DNA from: Ruegeria discodermiae
GTDB taxonomy: Bacteria; Pseudomonadota; Alphaproteobacteria; Rhodobacterales; Rhodobacteraceae
Length of the DNA: 64,000 nucleotides
Assembly: GCF_030758345.1 (NCBI RefSeq)
Contig: NZ_JAVAMO010000004.1
Span: 248,001-312,000 of the forward strand
Direction of reading: 5' to 3'
The notes beneath the pieces were generated by a model. The model searched no databases. It had not been told where the DNA came from and worked only from the letters and a program-made list of their open reading frames with translations. This document shows positions 26,769-35,946 of the stretch, one piece after another. Made by a program: the position numbers and the translations under genes. Numbering within the stretch: the first letter of the stretch is position 1; each line of letters begins with the position of its first letter.

Positions 26769-27647
26769 ATGGTGCGTACATTTGTTCTTATGGCCGCTAT
26801 GACGGCTTTCGTGGGTGTCATCGGGCTTATGCTGGGCGGTGAGGTGGGTCTTATCATCGCGCTCGGGCTGGCCTTTGCGATGAACTTCTTCTCCTACTGG
26901 AATTCGGACAAAGCCGTCCTGCGCATGCATGGTGCGCGGCGCGTTGATGCGCGCTCGGCACCGGAACTGTGGAAGATGACCGAGGCGATGACCCGGCAGG
27001 CCGGTATGCCCATGCCCGCGCTCTACATCATGGAAACCGAGCAGCCCAACGCCTTTGCGACCGGGCGTAACCCGGAGAATGCCGCTGTCGCCGTCACGCG
27101 GGGTCTGATGAGCAACATGAGTCGCGAAGAAGTTGCGGGTGTCGTGGCCCATGAGCTCGCACATATCAAGAACCGCGATACGCTCACGATGACCATCACC
27201 GCTACGCTGGCCGGGGCGGTGTCGATGCTGGCGAATTTCGCGCTTTTCTTTGGCGGCGGACGCGACCGGCCTTTGGGTATTGTTGGAACCATCGCGATGA
27301 TGATCCTTGCGCCCCTGGCCGCGGGCATGGTGCAGATGGCGATCAGCCGGGTGCGTGAGTATGAGGCGGATGCCGAAGGAGCGGCGATCTGCGGCAATCC
27401 AGACTGGTTGGCCTCTGCGCTCGCCCGCTTGGGCCGTCTCTCTGGCCGGATTGACAATATCGCCGCCGAGCGCAACCCGGCGACCGCGCATATGTTCATC
27501 GTTAACCCGCTTCACATGCAGGCGGTGGATAGCCTTTTTGCAACGCACCCGCCGATCGAGAAACGCATCGCGAAGCTGCGGGCGCTCGGTGGCACCAGAG
27601 AGCAAAGAGGCAGCGCTCAACCGCCGAAAAGTGGTCCTTGGGGCTAG
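26769..27647 (+). CDS. htpX: Membrane zinc metalloprotease HtpX
   Basis: A 292-residue M48 protease of the inner membrane that degrades misfolded membrane proteins. The zinc site is HELAH (His128, Glu129, His132) and the third ligand lies in [10 protein letters not shown]. Two hydrophobic segments at the start and two after the HExxH motif anchor it with the active site in the cytoplasm. The ATG at 26769 is preceded by TTGGAGG at nine bases, better than the alternatives at 26736 or 26658. htpG follows 60 bases later on the same strand, suggesting one heat-shock unit. Confidence 0.95.
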   Translation: MVRTFVLMAAMTAFVGVIGLMLGGEVGLIIALGLAFAMNFFSYWNSDKAVLRMHGARRVDARSAPELWKMTEAMTRQAGMPMPALYIMETEQPNAFATGRNPENAAVAVTRGLMSNMSREEVAGVVAHELAHIKNRDTLTMTITATLAGAVSMLANFALFFGGGRDRPLGIVGTIAMMILAPLAAGMVQMAISRVREYEADAEGAAICGNPDWLASALARLGRLSGRIDNIAAERNPATAHMFIVNPLHMQAVDSLFATHPPIEKRIAKLRALGGTREQRGSAQPPKSGPWG

Positions 27648-27707
27648 TTGAAACAGGCGTGATAGATTACTAATCTGCGCCGCGATTGCCAGTTGGAGCC
27701 AGATGCC

Positions 27708-29573
27708 ATGACAGAGACCCTCGAGAAAGAAACGTTTTCCTTCCAGACCGAAGTGGGCCAGCTTTTGGAAATCGTCGCGGGGTCACTCTATTCCAACCGC
27801 GAGGTGTTTTTGCGCGAGCTCGTCTCAAACGCGTCCGACGCCTGTGACAAGCTACGCTACGCGGCCCTGACCGACGCGTCGCTCGCACCCTCCGAAGACT
27901 TTGCGATCACGCTTGAGATCGATACCAAGGCCAAGACGCTGTCGATTTCCGACAATGGCATCGGTATGAATCACGCCGATCTGCTGGAGACACTGGGCAC
28001 CATTGCCAAATCCGGCACCGGCGCTTTCATAGAGGCGCTCAAGGCCGACGACCAAGACAAGCCCGGCCTGATTGGCCAATTCGGTGTGGGCTTTTATTCA
28101 GCCTTCATGGTGGCGTCTCGGGTCGACGTCGTGACCCGCAAGGCAGGCGAAACAGAGGCCTGGCTTTGGTCCTCCGACGGCAAAGGTGAGTTCTCTATCG
28201 AGCCGACCGAGCGCGCGACCAATGGAACCACGGTCACGTTGCACCTCAAGAAAGACGCCAAGGAATTCGCCGAAGAGGCCCGAATCCGACATATCATCAA
28301 GACCTATTCCGAGCATATTGGCTTCCCGGTCAAACTTGGGGCAGAGACGCTGAACGCCGCCGAAGCACTCTGGACCCGCCCGGCCAAGGACATCTCGGAA
28401 GAACAATATGCCGAGTTCTACCGTCATACGTCCCACGCCTTCGATGCGCCATGGCACGTGATGCACAACAAGGTCGAAGGTACGCTTAATCACACAAGCC
28501 TGCTTTTTGTGCCCAGCACCCAGCCCTTCGATCTCTTTGAGCCTGAGCGCAAAAGCCATGTGAAGCTTTACGTCAATCGGGTCTTCATCTCCGAGACCAC
28601 GGACGATCTGATCCCTGCCTATCTGCGCTTCCTGCGCGGGGTGGTGGACAGCCAGGACTTGTCTCTCAACGTCTCGCGCGAGATGTTGCAGACCGACCCG
28701 CAGCTTGCCAAGATCAAAACCTCCATCACCAAAAAGGTGCTGAACGAGCTGAAGAAAAAGACGCGCAAAGCGCCGGAGGAGTACGCGGAGTTCTGGGGCA
28801 ATTTCGGCGCGGTACTCAAGGAAGGGCTGGTCGAAGACGCTGCGCTTCGCGACCGTATCCTTGAGGTTTGCCGCTTCGCCTCTACCGGCACGAGTGAACT
28901 TACCAGCCTTGCTGATTACGTAACCCGGATGAAAGAGGGCCAAGAGTCGATCTTCTACATCGCAGGCGAGGACGCAGCCAAACTGGCCCAATCACCCCAT
29001 CTGGAGGGCTTCAAAGCCAAAGGGGTTGAGGTGCTGCTCCTGTCCGATCACGTGGATGAGTTCTGGCTGCAGCACATCACCGAGTTCGAGGGCAAGCCTT
29101 TCAAATCCATCACCCGTGGGGCTGCCGATATCGACGAAATCAAAGCGGATGAAACACAAACGGAAAACGAAAAGCCTGAAGAGGCCGATCTCTCTGACTT
29201 GATCGCCGCGATCAAGACCGAACTAGGCGAGGTGGTCAAGGACGTGCGCCCGTCGAAACGTCTGACCGACAGCCCGGTCTGCCTCATCGCCGATGATGGG
29301 GACATGGACGTCAACCTGGAGCGGCTGTTGAAGCGTCACGGGCAGTTACAACACGGCGCCCCACGCGTCCTTGAGCTGAACCCAAGCCATGCGATCATCA
29401 GCAAACTTGCAGAGCGCGCCAAGGAACAGGGTGCGAGTGACGATGATCTTCTGAAAGACGCAGCACACCTCCTGTTGGACCAGGCCCGCATCGTCGAAGG
29501 CGAAGCGCCCATCGACCCGTCGGCATTCGCGCGACGCATGGGCACCGTCCTGGCACAAGCCTTCGCCTCATAA
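27708..29573 (+). CDS. htpG: Molecular chaperone HtpG (Hsp90)
   Basis: A 621-residue Hsp90 ATPase chaperone. The N-terminal GHKL ATP site shows FLRELVSNASDACDKLR, ISDNGIGM and GQFGVGFYSAFMVA; the middle domain carries RGVVDSQDLSLNVSREMLQ; the C-terminal dimerisation part follows an acidic linker around residues 470-490 and lacks the eukaryotic MEEVD. The ATG at 27708 (MTETLEKETFSFQTEV) is preceded by GGAG. It follows htpX and ends before a convergent AraC gene. Confidence 0.97.
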   Translation: MTETLEKETFSFQTEVGQLLEIVAGSLYSNREVFLRELVSNASDACDKLRYAALTDASLAPSEDFAITLEIDTKAKTLSISDNGIGMNHADLLETLGTIAKSGTGAFIEALKADDQDKPGLIGQFGVGFYSAFMVASRVDVVTRKAGETEAWLWSSDGKGEFSIEPTERATNGTTVTLHLKKDAKEFAEEARIRHIIKTYSEHIGFPVKLGAETLNAAEALWTRPAKDISEEQYAEFYRHTSHAFDAPWHVMHNKVEGTLNHTSLLFVPSTQPFDLFEPERKSHVKLYVNRVFISETTDDLIPAYLRFLRGVVDSQDLSLNVSREMLQTDPQLAKIKTSITKKVLNELKKKTRKAPEEYAEFWGNFGAVLKEGLVEDAALRDRILEVCRFASTGTSELTSLADYVTRMKEGQESIFYIAGEDAAKLAQSPHLEGFKAKGVEVLLLSDHVDEFWLQHITEFEGKPFKSITRGAADIDEIKADETQTENEKPEEADLSDLIAAIKTELGEVVKDVRPSKRLTDSPVCLIADDGDMDVNLERLLKRHGQLQHGAPRVLELNPSHAIISKLAERAKEQGASDDDLLKDAAHLLLDQARIVEGEAPIDPSAFARRMGTVLAQAFAS

Positions 29574-29692
29574 AGGTGACGTCCCGGTTTTTCATGTTCG
29601 CGACGAACAGCAGGGATGGAGGACTGCACCGCAGCACTCGCGCCTGATGCTGGACAGCGGTTTGGCGCCGTTTGAGCTGGCATGAGTGGATA

Positions 29693-30448
29693 TCAGCCTT
29701 CGGAAATGAACTGCCGCGGTGTCTTCCCGACCAGAAGCCGGAAGGCATGAATAAAGGCGCTTGGCGTTTGGAAGCCGACCTCAAAGGCGATTTCCGTAAC
29801 GAATTTCCCGGCGGACAGCCCGTCAAGCGCGACCATAATGCGTGTAAGACGCCTGAGTTCGCGAAAGGTCATCCCCGTTTCGGCACGAATTGATCTGATC
29901 AGGCTCCGTTCGGAAAACCCCAACCGTTTCGCCCAAGCTGCCAGCGTGGTCTGATCCGCCGGATTGGCCAGCAAGAGCCGCGCAAGTTCTGCGATACGCG
30001 GATCGCGGGGGATCGGAATGCTGAGCGGTTCAAGCTCCCCGCGCTTGATTTCGTTCAACAACACATCAGCCAAAAGCAAGTTCTGTTTGCGGTCAACCAC
30101 TTCGGACAGTCGCACCAAAACTTCCCGCATCAACGGCGAAACCGAGACCACGACCGCGCTGGCCTGAACAGGCGGATAGGCTTTGCTCAGATAGGCGGTG
30201 CGCATTTCAACCCGCCCAACACATTCAATAGCATGTGTTGCGTTGGCGGGAATCCACAGGGCACACCCCGGCGGCACGAACCACTGCGTATTCTGCACCG
30301 ATACCCGCATCGTGCCCGAAATCGCATGCGCAATCTGATGCGCGTCATGCGCATGTGGCGCGATAACCGTGCCCGCTTCGTAACTCGACGCCAGGCCAAC
30401 GATATCCCGCCGATCATCTTTTGGCATTTCAGGCGTATGGATTGACAT
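29693..30448 (-). CDS. AraC family regulator with cupin sensor domain
   Basis: A 251-residue regulator. Residues 15-100 form a cupin-like domain with a His-rich metal site (APHAHDAHQIAHAISG), and the C-terminal AraC HTH pair is TLAAWAKRLGFSERSLIRSIRAETG and VTEIAFEVGFQTPSAFIHAFRLLVGKTPRQF. This architecture is common in regulators of adjacent divergent efflux genes. It is transcribed divergently from an MFS transporter 69 bases away, its probable target, with an inverted repeat in the gap. Confidence 0.92.
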   Translation of the reverse strand: MSIHTPEMPKDDRRDIVGLASSYEAGTVIAPHAHDAHQIAHAISGTMRVSVQNTQWFVPPGCALWIPANATHAIECVGRVEMRTAYLSKAYPPVQASAVVVSVSPLMREVLVRLSEVVDRKQNLLLADVLLNEIKRGELEPLSIPIPRDPRIAELARLLLANPADQTTLAAWAKRLGFSERSLIRSIRAETGMTFRELRRLTRIMVALDGLSAGKFVTEIAFEVGFQTPSAFIHAFRLLVGKTPRQFISEG

Positions 30449-30464
30449 TATGTCGACAGATCGT

Positions 30465-30491
30465 ACTTGAAAATGCTGCGATAGATCAAGT
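30465..30491. promoter_or_regulatory. Inverted repeat between AraC and MFS genes
   Basis: ACTTGA and TCAAGT are separated by fifteen bases in the short divergent region. They form a plausible AraC-type operator; inference from position. Confidence 0.45.
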
Positions 30492-30517
30492 TAACGGTCC
30501 AGCCTTGAGAGATGCAA

Positions 30518-31717
30518 ATGTCGCGAAACGAAGCCCTTCACTTCATCAATGTGGCCCATTTCTTTGATCACTTCTTTCTTTTGATCTTTCCGACTGCGGC
30601 ACTTGCCATTGCGCCCGCCTGGGGCATGAGCTTCGCCGATGTGCTTTTCCTCGGGACACCCATTTACATTATGTTCGCCCTCGGGACCCTGCCAGCCGGG
30701 TGGTTGGGGGACAGGTTCGACAGGCTGACTCTGATCGCGGTGTTCTTCGTCGGCTGCGGGTGTTCAAGCCTTTGGATTTCTTTCGCAAGCGATCCAAAGG
30801 CCCTGACGTTCGGGCTTGCCTCGCTTGGATTGTTCGCTGCGATTTATCACCCGGTAGGACTGGCGCACATAACGCAAATCGGGTTGCGGTCAGGTCGGGC
30901 GCTGGCAATCAACGGCGTGTTCGGCAATATGGGCCTGGCCGGGGCGGCGGTCACGACCGGTTTTCTTGCGCAGTTCTTCGGCTGGAAAAGTGCCTTCGCG
31001 CTTCCCGGGGCGGTGTCTGTGGTCATCGGCGGCCTATTGATTTATCGGAACAGAGGCAATCGCTGCCTGACCGCTCCCCAACAAGCAGGTGGCAAAAGCG
31101 CCACTAGAATGTACGACCGACGGACACAACGCACCGTGTTCCTCATTATATGTCTGGCGGCACTGTTTGGCGGGCTGGTGTTTAACATGGTCACCATCTC
31201 ACTTCCCAAATTCCTTGAAGAACGGCTGGCTGATGACAACACCAAGCTGGCGTGGATCGGGACATCGGCCGGACTCGTGTTCGCGGTTGCTGCCTTCGCG
31301 CAACTGCCGGTCGGAGAGCTTCTGGATCGGATCGGCGCCAGACCGATCCTCTTGTGCCTGCTGGGAGGCGAGACCGTGCTTTTGCTGCTGCTCACCCAGG
31401 CTACCGGATATGCAGCATTCATGCTGACCCTTCTGCTCGTAACAATAATGTTCGCGGGCATTCCCATCACAACCTGGCTGGTCGGGCACTATCTTGATGC
31501 CGGGATACGCGCCCGCATTCTATCGGTGGAGTACATTCTGTCGCTTGGGACGGGCTCAATCGTCGTCCCGCTGATTGCCTTCCTGCAAAATACAGGCTTT
31601 GGCTTTGCCTTCCAGTTCACTGGTCTCGCGGCATCGTCGGCAATCGTTTTCGCTGCCGGCATGTTCCTTCCGAATGCGCATCGCCCGTTGCACTTAAAGG
31701 ACGAGTCAGATTCCTAG
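30518..31717 (+). CDS. MFS transporter
   Basis: A major facilitator protein of about 399 residues with twelve predicted membrane segments and the MFS motif A after segment 2 (GWLGDRFDRLTLIAV). The second half repeats the pattern near GELLDRIGARPILL. Two ATG codons are close; the GAGAG ribosome site touches the first (30512), so the second at 30518 is chosen. Being divergent from a cupin-AraC regulator, it is probably an inducible efflux or uptake carrier. The substrate is not evident; FRS1-like or fosmidomycin-type (Fsr) exporters have similar opening sequence. Confidence 0.9.
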   Translation: MSRNEALHFINVAHFFDHFFLLIFPTAALAIAPAWGMSFADVLFLGTPIYIMFALGTLPAGWLGDRFDRLTLIAVFFVGCGCSSLWISFASDPKALTFGLASLGLFAAIYHPVGLAHITQIGLRSGRALAINGVFGNMGLAGAAVTTGFLAQFFGWKSAFALPGAVSVVIGGLLIYRNRGNRCLTAPQQAGGKSATRMYDRRTQRTVFLIICLAALFGGLVFNMVTISLPKFLEERLADDNTKLAWIGTSAGLVFAVAAFAQLPVGELLDRIGARPILLCLLGGETVLLLLLTQATGYAAFMLTLLLVTIMFAGIPITTWLVGHYLDAGIRARILSVEYILSLGTGSIVVPLIAFLQNTGFGFAFQFTGLAASSAIVFAAGMFLPNAHRPLHLKDESDS

Positions 31718-31960
31718 GCTTGTGAGTGATTGCATTTGCTTTCGACTCTGTACACCGTATGGCTAGTGAGTTGGGCCTCGTTGCGGCCATTGGAGCGAGC
31801 ACAGCATAAGAGTGGTGGCCCGATCGGCTTCGATAAGGACGGCCCGCAGCTGACCTTGGAAAAGGTAGCCGAATGCCGCAGTCGCAGCCGTCTTTGCTGC
31901 CATTCGCCGCGCGTACAAAATGTCGAAGGGCGCCGACGTCAGGATTGCGGGATAAGGCAA

Positions 31961-32545
31961 TTACTCCTGCGCCTGCGTCTCCCGCACTCTCAACACCCCG
32001 GCCCAAGGCCGAAGTCTACTGACCGCAAGAACCAACACCGCGCCTAAAACCGCACATATCATGATTTTGGAACCGGTCCCCATAGTGCCCTCGATCATGA
32101 GCGCGTGCGCCACAGTTCCGGCAACGACCACGATCGCGGCCATGGTGTGAGCAAGGCGCCAGACTTGCGGGCGCAATCGCAAACTCTTCCTGAACCCGGC
32201 CAGGAGAGCTGCAGCGGCCAATGCCCACATTGCGATAACGCCGAAAGCCGAGAAGGCCGTAGGCGCAGTGAAGGTCATCGCGTCAATCATGTCAGGGGGG
32301 CTCGTTATCCAGAGACCGGCAACATGAACGGCAACGGCGAACACCAAGGCCGCGCCGGTCCAGCGATGAATCCTGCGCCCGACCGGCATCGGCAGCCCGG
32401 GAAGGAACCCTGCCGCCAGCAAAGGCTGTAACAACAAAAGCGCCAGAGCGATCACGCCCGCGAGGCCCGCCGTGATGTAGATTGCGCTGCGATATTGAAG
32501 CAACTCGCTGCCCGCCGCCACCAACACCGCCCCTTCACGACACAT
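31961..32545 (-). CDS. Ferric reductase-like transmembrane protein
   Basis: A 194-residue membrane protein with five to six hydrophobic segments and histidines placed as heme ligands in ferric-reductase-like/cytochrome b561-type bundles: RRIHRWTGAALVFAVAVHVAGLW and WRLAHTMAAIVVVAGTVAHALMIEG. It lacks the FAD/NAD domains of full ferric reductases. The start at 32545 has no clear ribosome site, and an in-frame stop lies just upstream; relatives often have one more N-terminal helix, so the gene may be slightly shortened. The 243 bases downstream hold no gene I can support. Confidence 0.75.
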   Translation of the reverse strand: MCREGAVLVAAGSELLQYRSAIYITAGLAGVIALALLLLQPLLAAGFLPGLPMPVGRRIHRWTGAALVFAVAVHVAGLWITSPPDMIDAMTFTAPTAFSAFGVIAMWALAAAALLAGFRKSLRLRPQVWRLAHTMAAIVVVAGTVAHALMIEGTMGTGSKIMICAVLGAVLVLAVSRLRPWAGVLRVRETQAQE

Positions 32546-32598
32546 TGCAAGATAAATGTTCTTGTTTTATTCTGACCCAAGTAGAGAGAGCAATTCGC

Positions 32599-32976
32599 AT
32601 GTCAGTCATTAGCCACATCACATTTGGAACAAATGACCCGGAACGATCCGGCCGCTTTTACGATGAGGTTCTTGGGGTGCTCGGCTTCAGTCGACTACCG
32701 AAACCTCCGGGCAAGCCACCTGCATACGAGAAAGGCGGCATGCCGACAGTTTATATCTACACACCTGAAGATGGTCGCCCCGCTACTTGGGGGAATGGGA
32801 CGCATGTGCCTTTTGTCGCAGACACAAAGCAAAGCGTAAGGGACTTCCATGAAACAGCGCTGCGTCTGGGCGGGAGCACCAAAGGCGAGCCGAGGCCACG
32901 TCCGCATTATGGCGAGAATTACTATGCTGCCTACGTCCGTGATCCGGATGGGAACAAGCTCCAAGCTGTGTGCTAG
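32599..32976 (+). CDS. VOC family (glyoxalase/bleomycin resistance-fold) protein
   Basis: A 125-residue single-domain vicinal-oxygen-chelate protein: ISHITFGTNDPERSGRFYDEVLGVLGF carries the first metal His, THVPFVADTK the middle strand, and YYAAYVRDPDGNKLQAVC the last strands. The usual terminal Glu ligand is replaced in DPDGNKLQ, where Gln stands at the Glu position, so metal binding may be altered. It is divergent from the ferric-reductase-like gene. The 292 bases after it contain no gene I can support. Function unknown; such proteins include glyoxalases and resistance proteins. Confidence 0.87.
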   Translation: MSVISHITFGTNDPERSGRFYDEVLGVLGFSRLPKPPGKPPAYEKGGMPTVYIYTPEDGRPATWGNGTHVPFVADTKQSVRDFHETALRLGGSTKGEPRPRPHYGENYYAAYVRDPDGNKLQAVC

Positions 32977-33268
32977 GCATCTAACGAATGAAGCCTGTCC
33001 CAACGCAAGTGCTGACATTGATGGGTTGCACAGCGTTAAGTAAATTGGGCTCTTTGCTCGAATTCGCAACAAGTGGCATAAGCGTCTGCTTGTCTAAGAT
33101 GCGGTGGCGCGCTGCTAGGCCCAAGCGACCTGCAGTGCGGTGGTGGACGTCGGAGAGTTCAGCCAGAGCCGGTTGAGTCAGAGTTTGGCGCAAAGGTCAA
33201 AGTTATCTGACATTCAACAAGGAGGTAGGGGTGAACCGGGGCACGCACCGTGCCCCGGTTCCATTTCA

Positions 33269-34819
33269 TCAGTGTTCGAACTTGCGAATCTCGCCGCTCT
33301 TGAGACGGGCCGAGTAGGATTCCAGCTCTTCGCGCACTTTCTTCATCAGGAAGTAGAGCGCAAAAACGTTCACAACCGCCATCGCAAAGATCGCCGCATC
33401 CGAGAAGTCGATGACCGGGCCGAGATTGGCGGCCGCGCCGATAACGACGAAGATGCAGAAGATGACCTTGAACACCAGTTCCTTGGTGTGACCTTCGCCG
33501 AACAGATAGGTCCAGGCTTTGAGGCCATAATAGGACCAGCTGATCATGGTCGAGAAGGCGAACAGAACCACCGCAATGGCCAGCAGATACGGGAACCAGC
33601 TAAAGGCGCTGCCAAAGGCGGCCGAGGTCAGGCTGACGCCCGAATTACCGTCTACGGTGGCAATCGCGTTGCCCGCTTCGTTCAGCATGTAGTTGCCGGT
33701 TTCCGGATCAACGATCAGCTGCTGGGTGATGATGATCACCAGAGCGGTCATGGTACAGATCACGACCGTATCGATGAACGGTTCCAGCAGCGACACAAAG
33801 CCTTCGGTGATCGGCTCTTTGGTCCGCACCGCGGAGTGTGCAATCGCCGCCGAGCCCACACCCGCCTCGTTCGAGAACGCCGCACGGCGGAAGCCCTGGA
33901 TCAGCGCGCCGACCATACCGCCAGCGACGCCGAGACCGGTGAAGGCGCCCGCGAAGATCTGGCCAAAGGCCCAGCCGATCTGGTCTGCATGCATGATGAT
34001 GATCACCAGGGCTGCGGCCACATACATGACACCCATGAACGGCACGACCTTTTCGGTCACCCGCGCGATGGATTTCAGACCGCCTACGATCACGGCAAAC
34101 ACGATACCCGCGAAGACGAGACCAGTGATCCAGCCCGGATAGTCGCCGACAATACCCGCGATCTGCTGATGCGCCTGGTTGGCCTGGAACATGTTGCCCC
34201 CGCCCAGAGCGCCGAGAATACAGAAGATCGAGAACAGCACAGCCAGGATTTTACCGCCCGGCAGGCCCAGCTCGTTGAACCCTTTGGACATGTAATACAT
34301 CGGACCACCGGATACGGTACCGTCTTCGTATTCGTTGCGGTATTTCACGCCCAGCGTACATTCGGTGAATTTCGACGCCATGCCCAGCAAGCCAGCAACG
34401 ATCATCCAGAAGGTCGCGCCCGGCCCGCCGATGCCGACGGCAACCGCCACACCGGCGATGTTACCCAGACCGACCGTGCCCGAAAGTGCGGTCGCCAGTG
34501 CCTGGAAGTGACTGACCTCACCGGCGTCGTTGGGATCGGAATAGTCGCCTTTGACCAGGCTGATCGCATGGCTGAAAAACCGCAGCTGCACAAACGCAAA
34601 ATACAGCGTGAACACCGTCGCCGCGACAACCAGCCAACCCACGATCCAGGGGAATCCGGTGCCGGGAAACGGCGCAAAGATAAAGCTCACGAAGGGTCCG
34701 GTGAAATCGGCAAAGGCCTGATTGATCTTTTCATCCAGCCCCGGCGCGTCCTGCGCAAGCGCCGGATTGGCAAGAAGGGCTGCCATACCGGCCAGTCCGA
34801 GTGTCTTAATCGTTCTCAT
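33269..34819 (-). CDS. Sodium:alanine/glycine symporter, AGCS family
   Basis: A 516-residue symporter of the AGCS family with ten to eleven membrane segments. Signature motifs are GTVGLGNIAGVAVAVGIGGPGATFWM and NEAGVGSAAIAHSAVRTKEPITEGFV. It imports alanine, glycine or a related small amino acid with sodium. The N-terminus (MRTIKTLGLAGMAALLANPALAQ) looks like a cleavable signal peptide, which is usual in marine alphaproteobacterial members. GGAGG precedes the ATG. It follows a universal stress protein gene by eleven bases, so both are one operon divergent from an Lrp-type regulator. Confidence 0.94.
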   Translation of the reverse strand: MRTIKTLGLAGMAALLANPALAQDAPGLDEKINQAFADFTGPFVSFIFAPFPGTGFPWIVGWLVVAATVFTLYFAFVQLRFFSHAISLVKGDYSDPNDAGEVSHFQALATALSGTVGLGNIAGVAVAVGIGGPGATFWMIVAGLLGMASKFTECTLGVKYRNEYEDGTVSGGPMYYMSKGFNELGLPGGKILAVLFSIFCILGALGGGNMFQANQAHQQIAGIVGDYPGWITGLVFAGIVFAVIVGGLKSIARVTEKVVPFMGVMYVAAALVIIIMHADQIGWAFGQIFAGAFTGLGVAGGMVGALIQGFRRAAFSNEAGVGSAAIAHSAVRTKEPITEGFVSLLEPFIDTVVICTMTALVIIITQQLIVDPETGNYMLNEAGNAIATVDGNSGVSLTSAAFGSAFSWFPYLLAIAVVLFAFSTMISWSYYGLKAWTYLFGEGHTKELVFKVIFCIFVVIGAAANLGPVIDFSDAAIFAMAVVNVFALYFLMKKVREELESYSARLKSGEIRKFEH

Positions 34820-34830
34820 TCCTGTCCCTC

Positions 34831-35268
34831 CTACTTCACGACCGTGACCGGTACATCGGCATGCATGACCAGGTTCTGGGTCGAGCTGCCGAAGACACGG
34901 TTGGTAAAGCCATGGCCCGATGCACGGGCGACAACGATCTGAACTGCGCCGCTATCCACCGCGATCTTGTTGAGCGTTTCGGCCACGTCACCGTGGCGCA
35001 CGATGCCACTGGCGTTGAACCCGGCCTCTTTCAATGCGTTTACAGCGGGATCCACCACACGGTCGGTCGCAGTTGCGATTTCCTCTTCGCGCCGTTTGTG
35101 TCGGGTTGCGTTTTCCTCGGGCGTCTGGAACGTGAAGGGCGACCATTCGATCACATACGCACACAGCAATTCGCAAGCATCCAGCCGTGTGGCCTGATCC
35201 TTGGCAAAGGCAATCGCGCGATCTCCGGTTTCCGTCCCGTCCAGTCCAATGACTATTTTGACGGTCAT
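34831..35268 (-). CDS. Universal stress protein (UspA family)
   Basis: A 145-residue single-domain universal stress protein. The start IVIGLDGTETGDRAIAFAKD and the end VVARASGHGFTNRVFGSSTQNLVMHADVPVTVV show the ATP-binding pattern G-2x-G-9x-G(S/T). The ATG at 35268 has GGAGGACAGAA in front; the longer frame to 35346 is not supported. Proteins of this group often accompany symporters in marine bacteria. It is the first gene of the unit with the AGCS symporter. Confidence 0.93.
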   Translation of the reverse strand: MTVKIVIGLDGTETGDRAIAFAKDQATRLDACELLCAYVIEWSPFTFQTPEENATRHKRREEEIATATDRVVDPAVNALKEAGFNASGIVRHGDVAETLNKIAVDSGAVQIVVARASGHGFTNRVFGSSTQNLVMHADVPVTVVK

Positions 35269-35387
35269 TTCTGTCCTCCGTTTTGTTTTTTGTTTTCTTT
35301 GGTTCGGCCATCTGGCCCCAAAAAGGCTGCTGCGACAAGGTGTCACTTCAAGATCAGCCCGCGCGCAGTATCAGGAATAATCACTAG

Positions 35388-35433
35388 GAATAGGGTTTAT
35401 TCTTGGGGATTTTACAGCAATAATTCTCAGAAT
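35388..35433. promoter_or_regulatory. Two palindromes upstream of Lrp-type gene
   Basis: GAATA-GGGTT-TATTC (35388-35402) and ATTCT-C-AGAAT (35423-35433) lie in the AT-rich divergent gap, 28 bases or more before the GTG start. Their size and half-sites resemble Lrp/AsnC operators, fitting autoregulation and control of the USP-symporter unit. Confidence 0.55.
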
Positions 35434-35460
35434 ACGCGTCTTCTAAAGGTAAAATTCCTG

Positions 35461-35946
35461 GTGAGCAGAGATTTGGATCGCATAGACCAACGCATTCTGA
35501 CCGAGTTGGAGGCGAATGGCCGCCTGTCGATTGTTCAGCTTGCAGAGCGCGTGAACCTGACCAACACGCCCTGTTCCGAACGTGTCAAACGCCTTGAACG
35601 CGGCGGCTATATCCGCGGCTACCGCGCCGTTCTGGATAAGGACCGGCTGGGGCTGGGGCATCTGACCGTGGTACAGGTCTCGCTCGCCGCAACCGCCGAT
35701 ACTTCGCTGGAGGATTTCAACCGCGCGGTCCGGGATATACCCGAGATCGAGAGCTGCCTGATGGTGGCAGGCTCTTTTGACTATCTGCTGACCGTGCGCA
35801 CCCGGGATATTGCGCATTTCCGCGATGTTCTGGGCGACCGGATCAACCGGCTGCCGGGCATCCACCAGACAAATTCCTTTGCCGTCATGGAAACCGTCCA
35901 GCATCCCGATATGCGGCCAGCGCAAGACCATCGACCACCGCCGTGA
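35461..35946 (+). CDS. Lrp/AsnC family transcriptional regulator
   Basis: A 161-residue Lrp-type regulator: N-terminal HTH (LDRIDQRILTELEANGRLSI, then NLTNTPCSERVKRLERGGYI) and a C-terminal RAM ligand-binding domain (GSFDYLLTVRTRDIAHFRDVL). Translation starts at GTG 35461 with AAAGG upstream; the much longer frame before it runs through the promoter. It is divergent from the USP-symporter operon, its probable target. Its last 62 bases overlap the end of the convergent Hsp70-like gene. Confidence 0.9.
   Translation: MSRDLDRIDQRILTELEANGRLSIVQLAERVNLTNTPCSERVKRLERGGYIRGYRAVLDKDRLGLGHLTVVQVSLAATADTSLEDFNRAVRDIPEIESCLMVAGSFDYLLTVRTRDIAHFRDVLGDRINRLPGIHQTNSFAVMETVQHPDMRPAQDHRPPP

Noticed and set aside
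31763-31960. 65-codon frame in the 31718-31960 gap
   Set aside because: No ribosome site or recognisable domain; too short to support by itself.
32979-33045. Possible integron attC site after the VOC gene (ATCTAAC ... GTTAAGT, about 65 bases)
   Set aside because: The outer seven-base boxes fit the attC consensus, and VOC genes are common cassette cargo, but the inner boxes do not pair and no integrase or second cassette is nearby.
33140-34942. 600-codon open frame opposite the AGCS symporter
   Set aside because: Shadow of the symporter; composition rich in Asp, His and Arg, without domain features.
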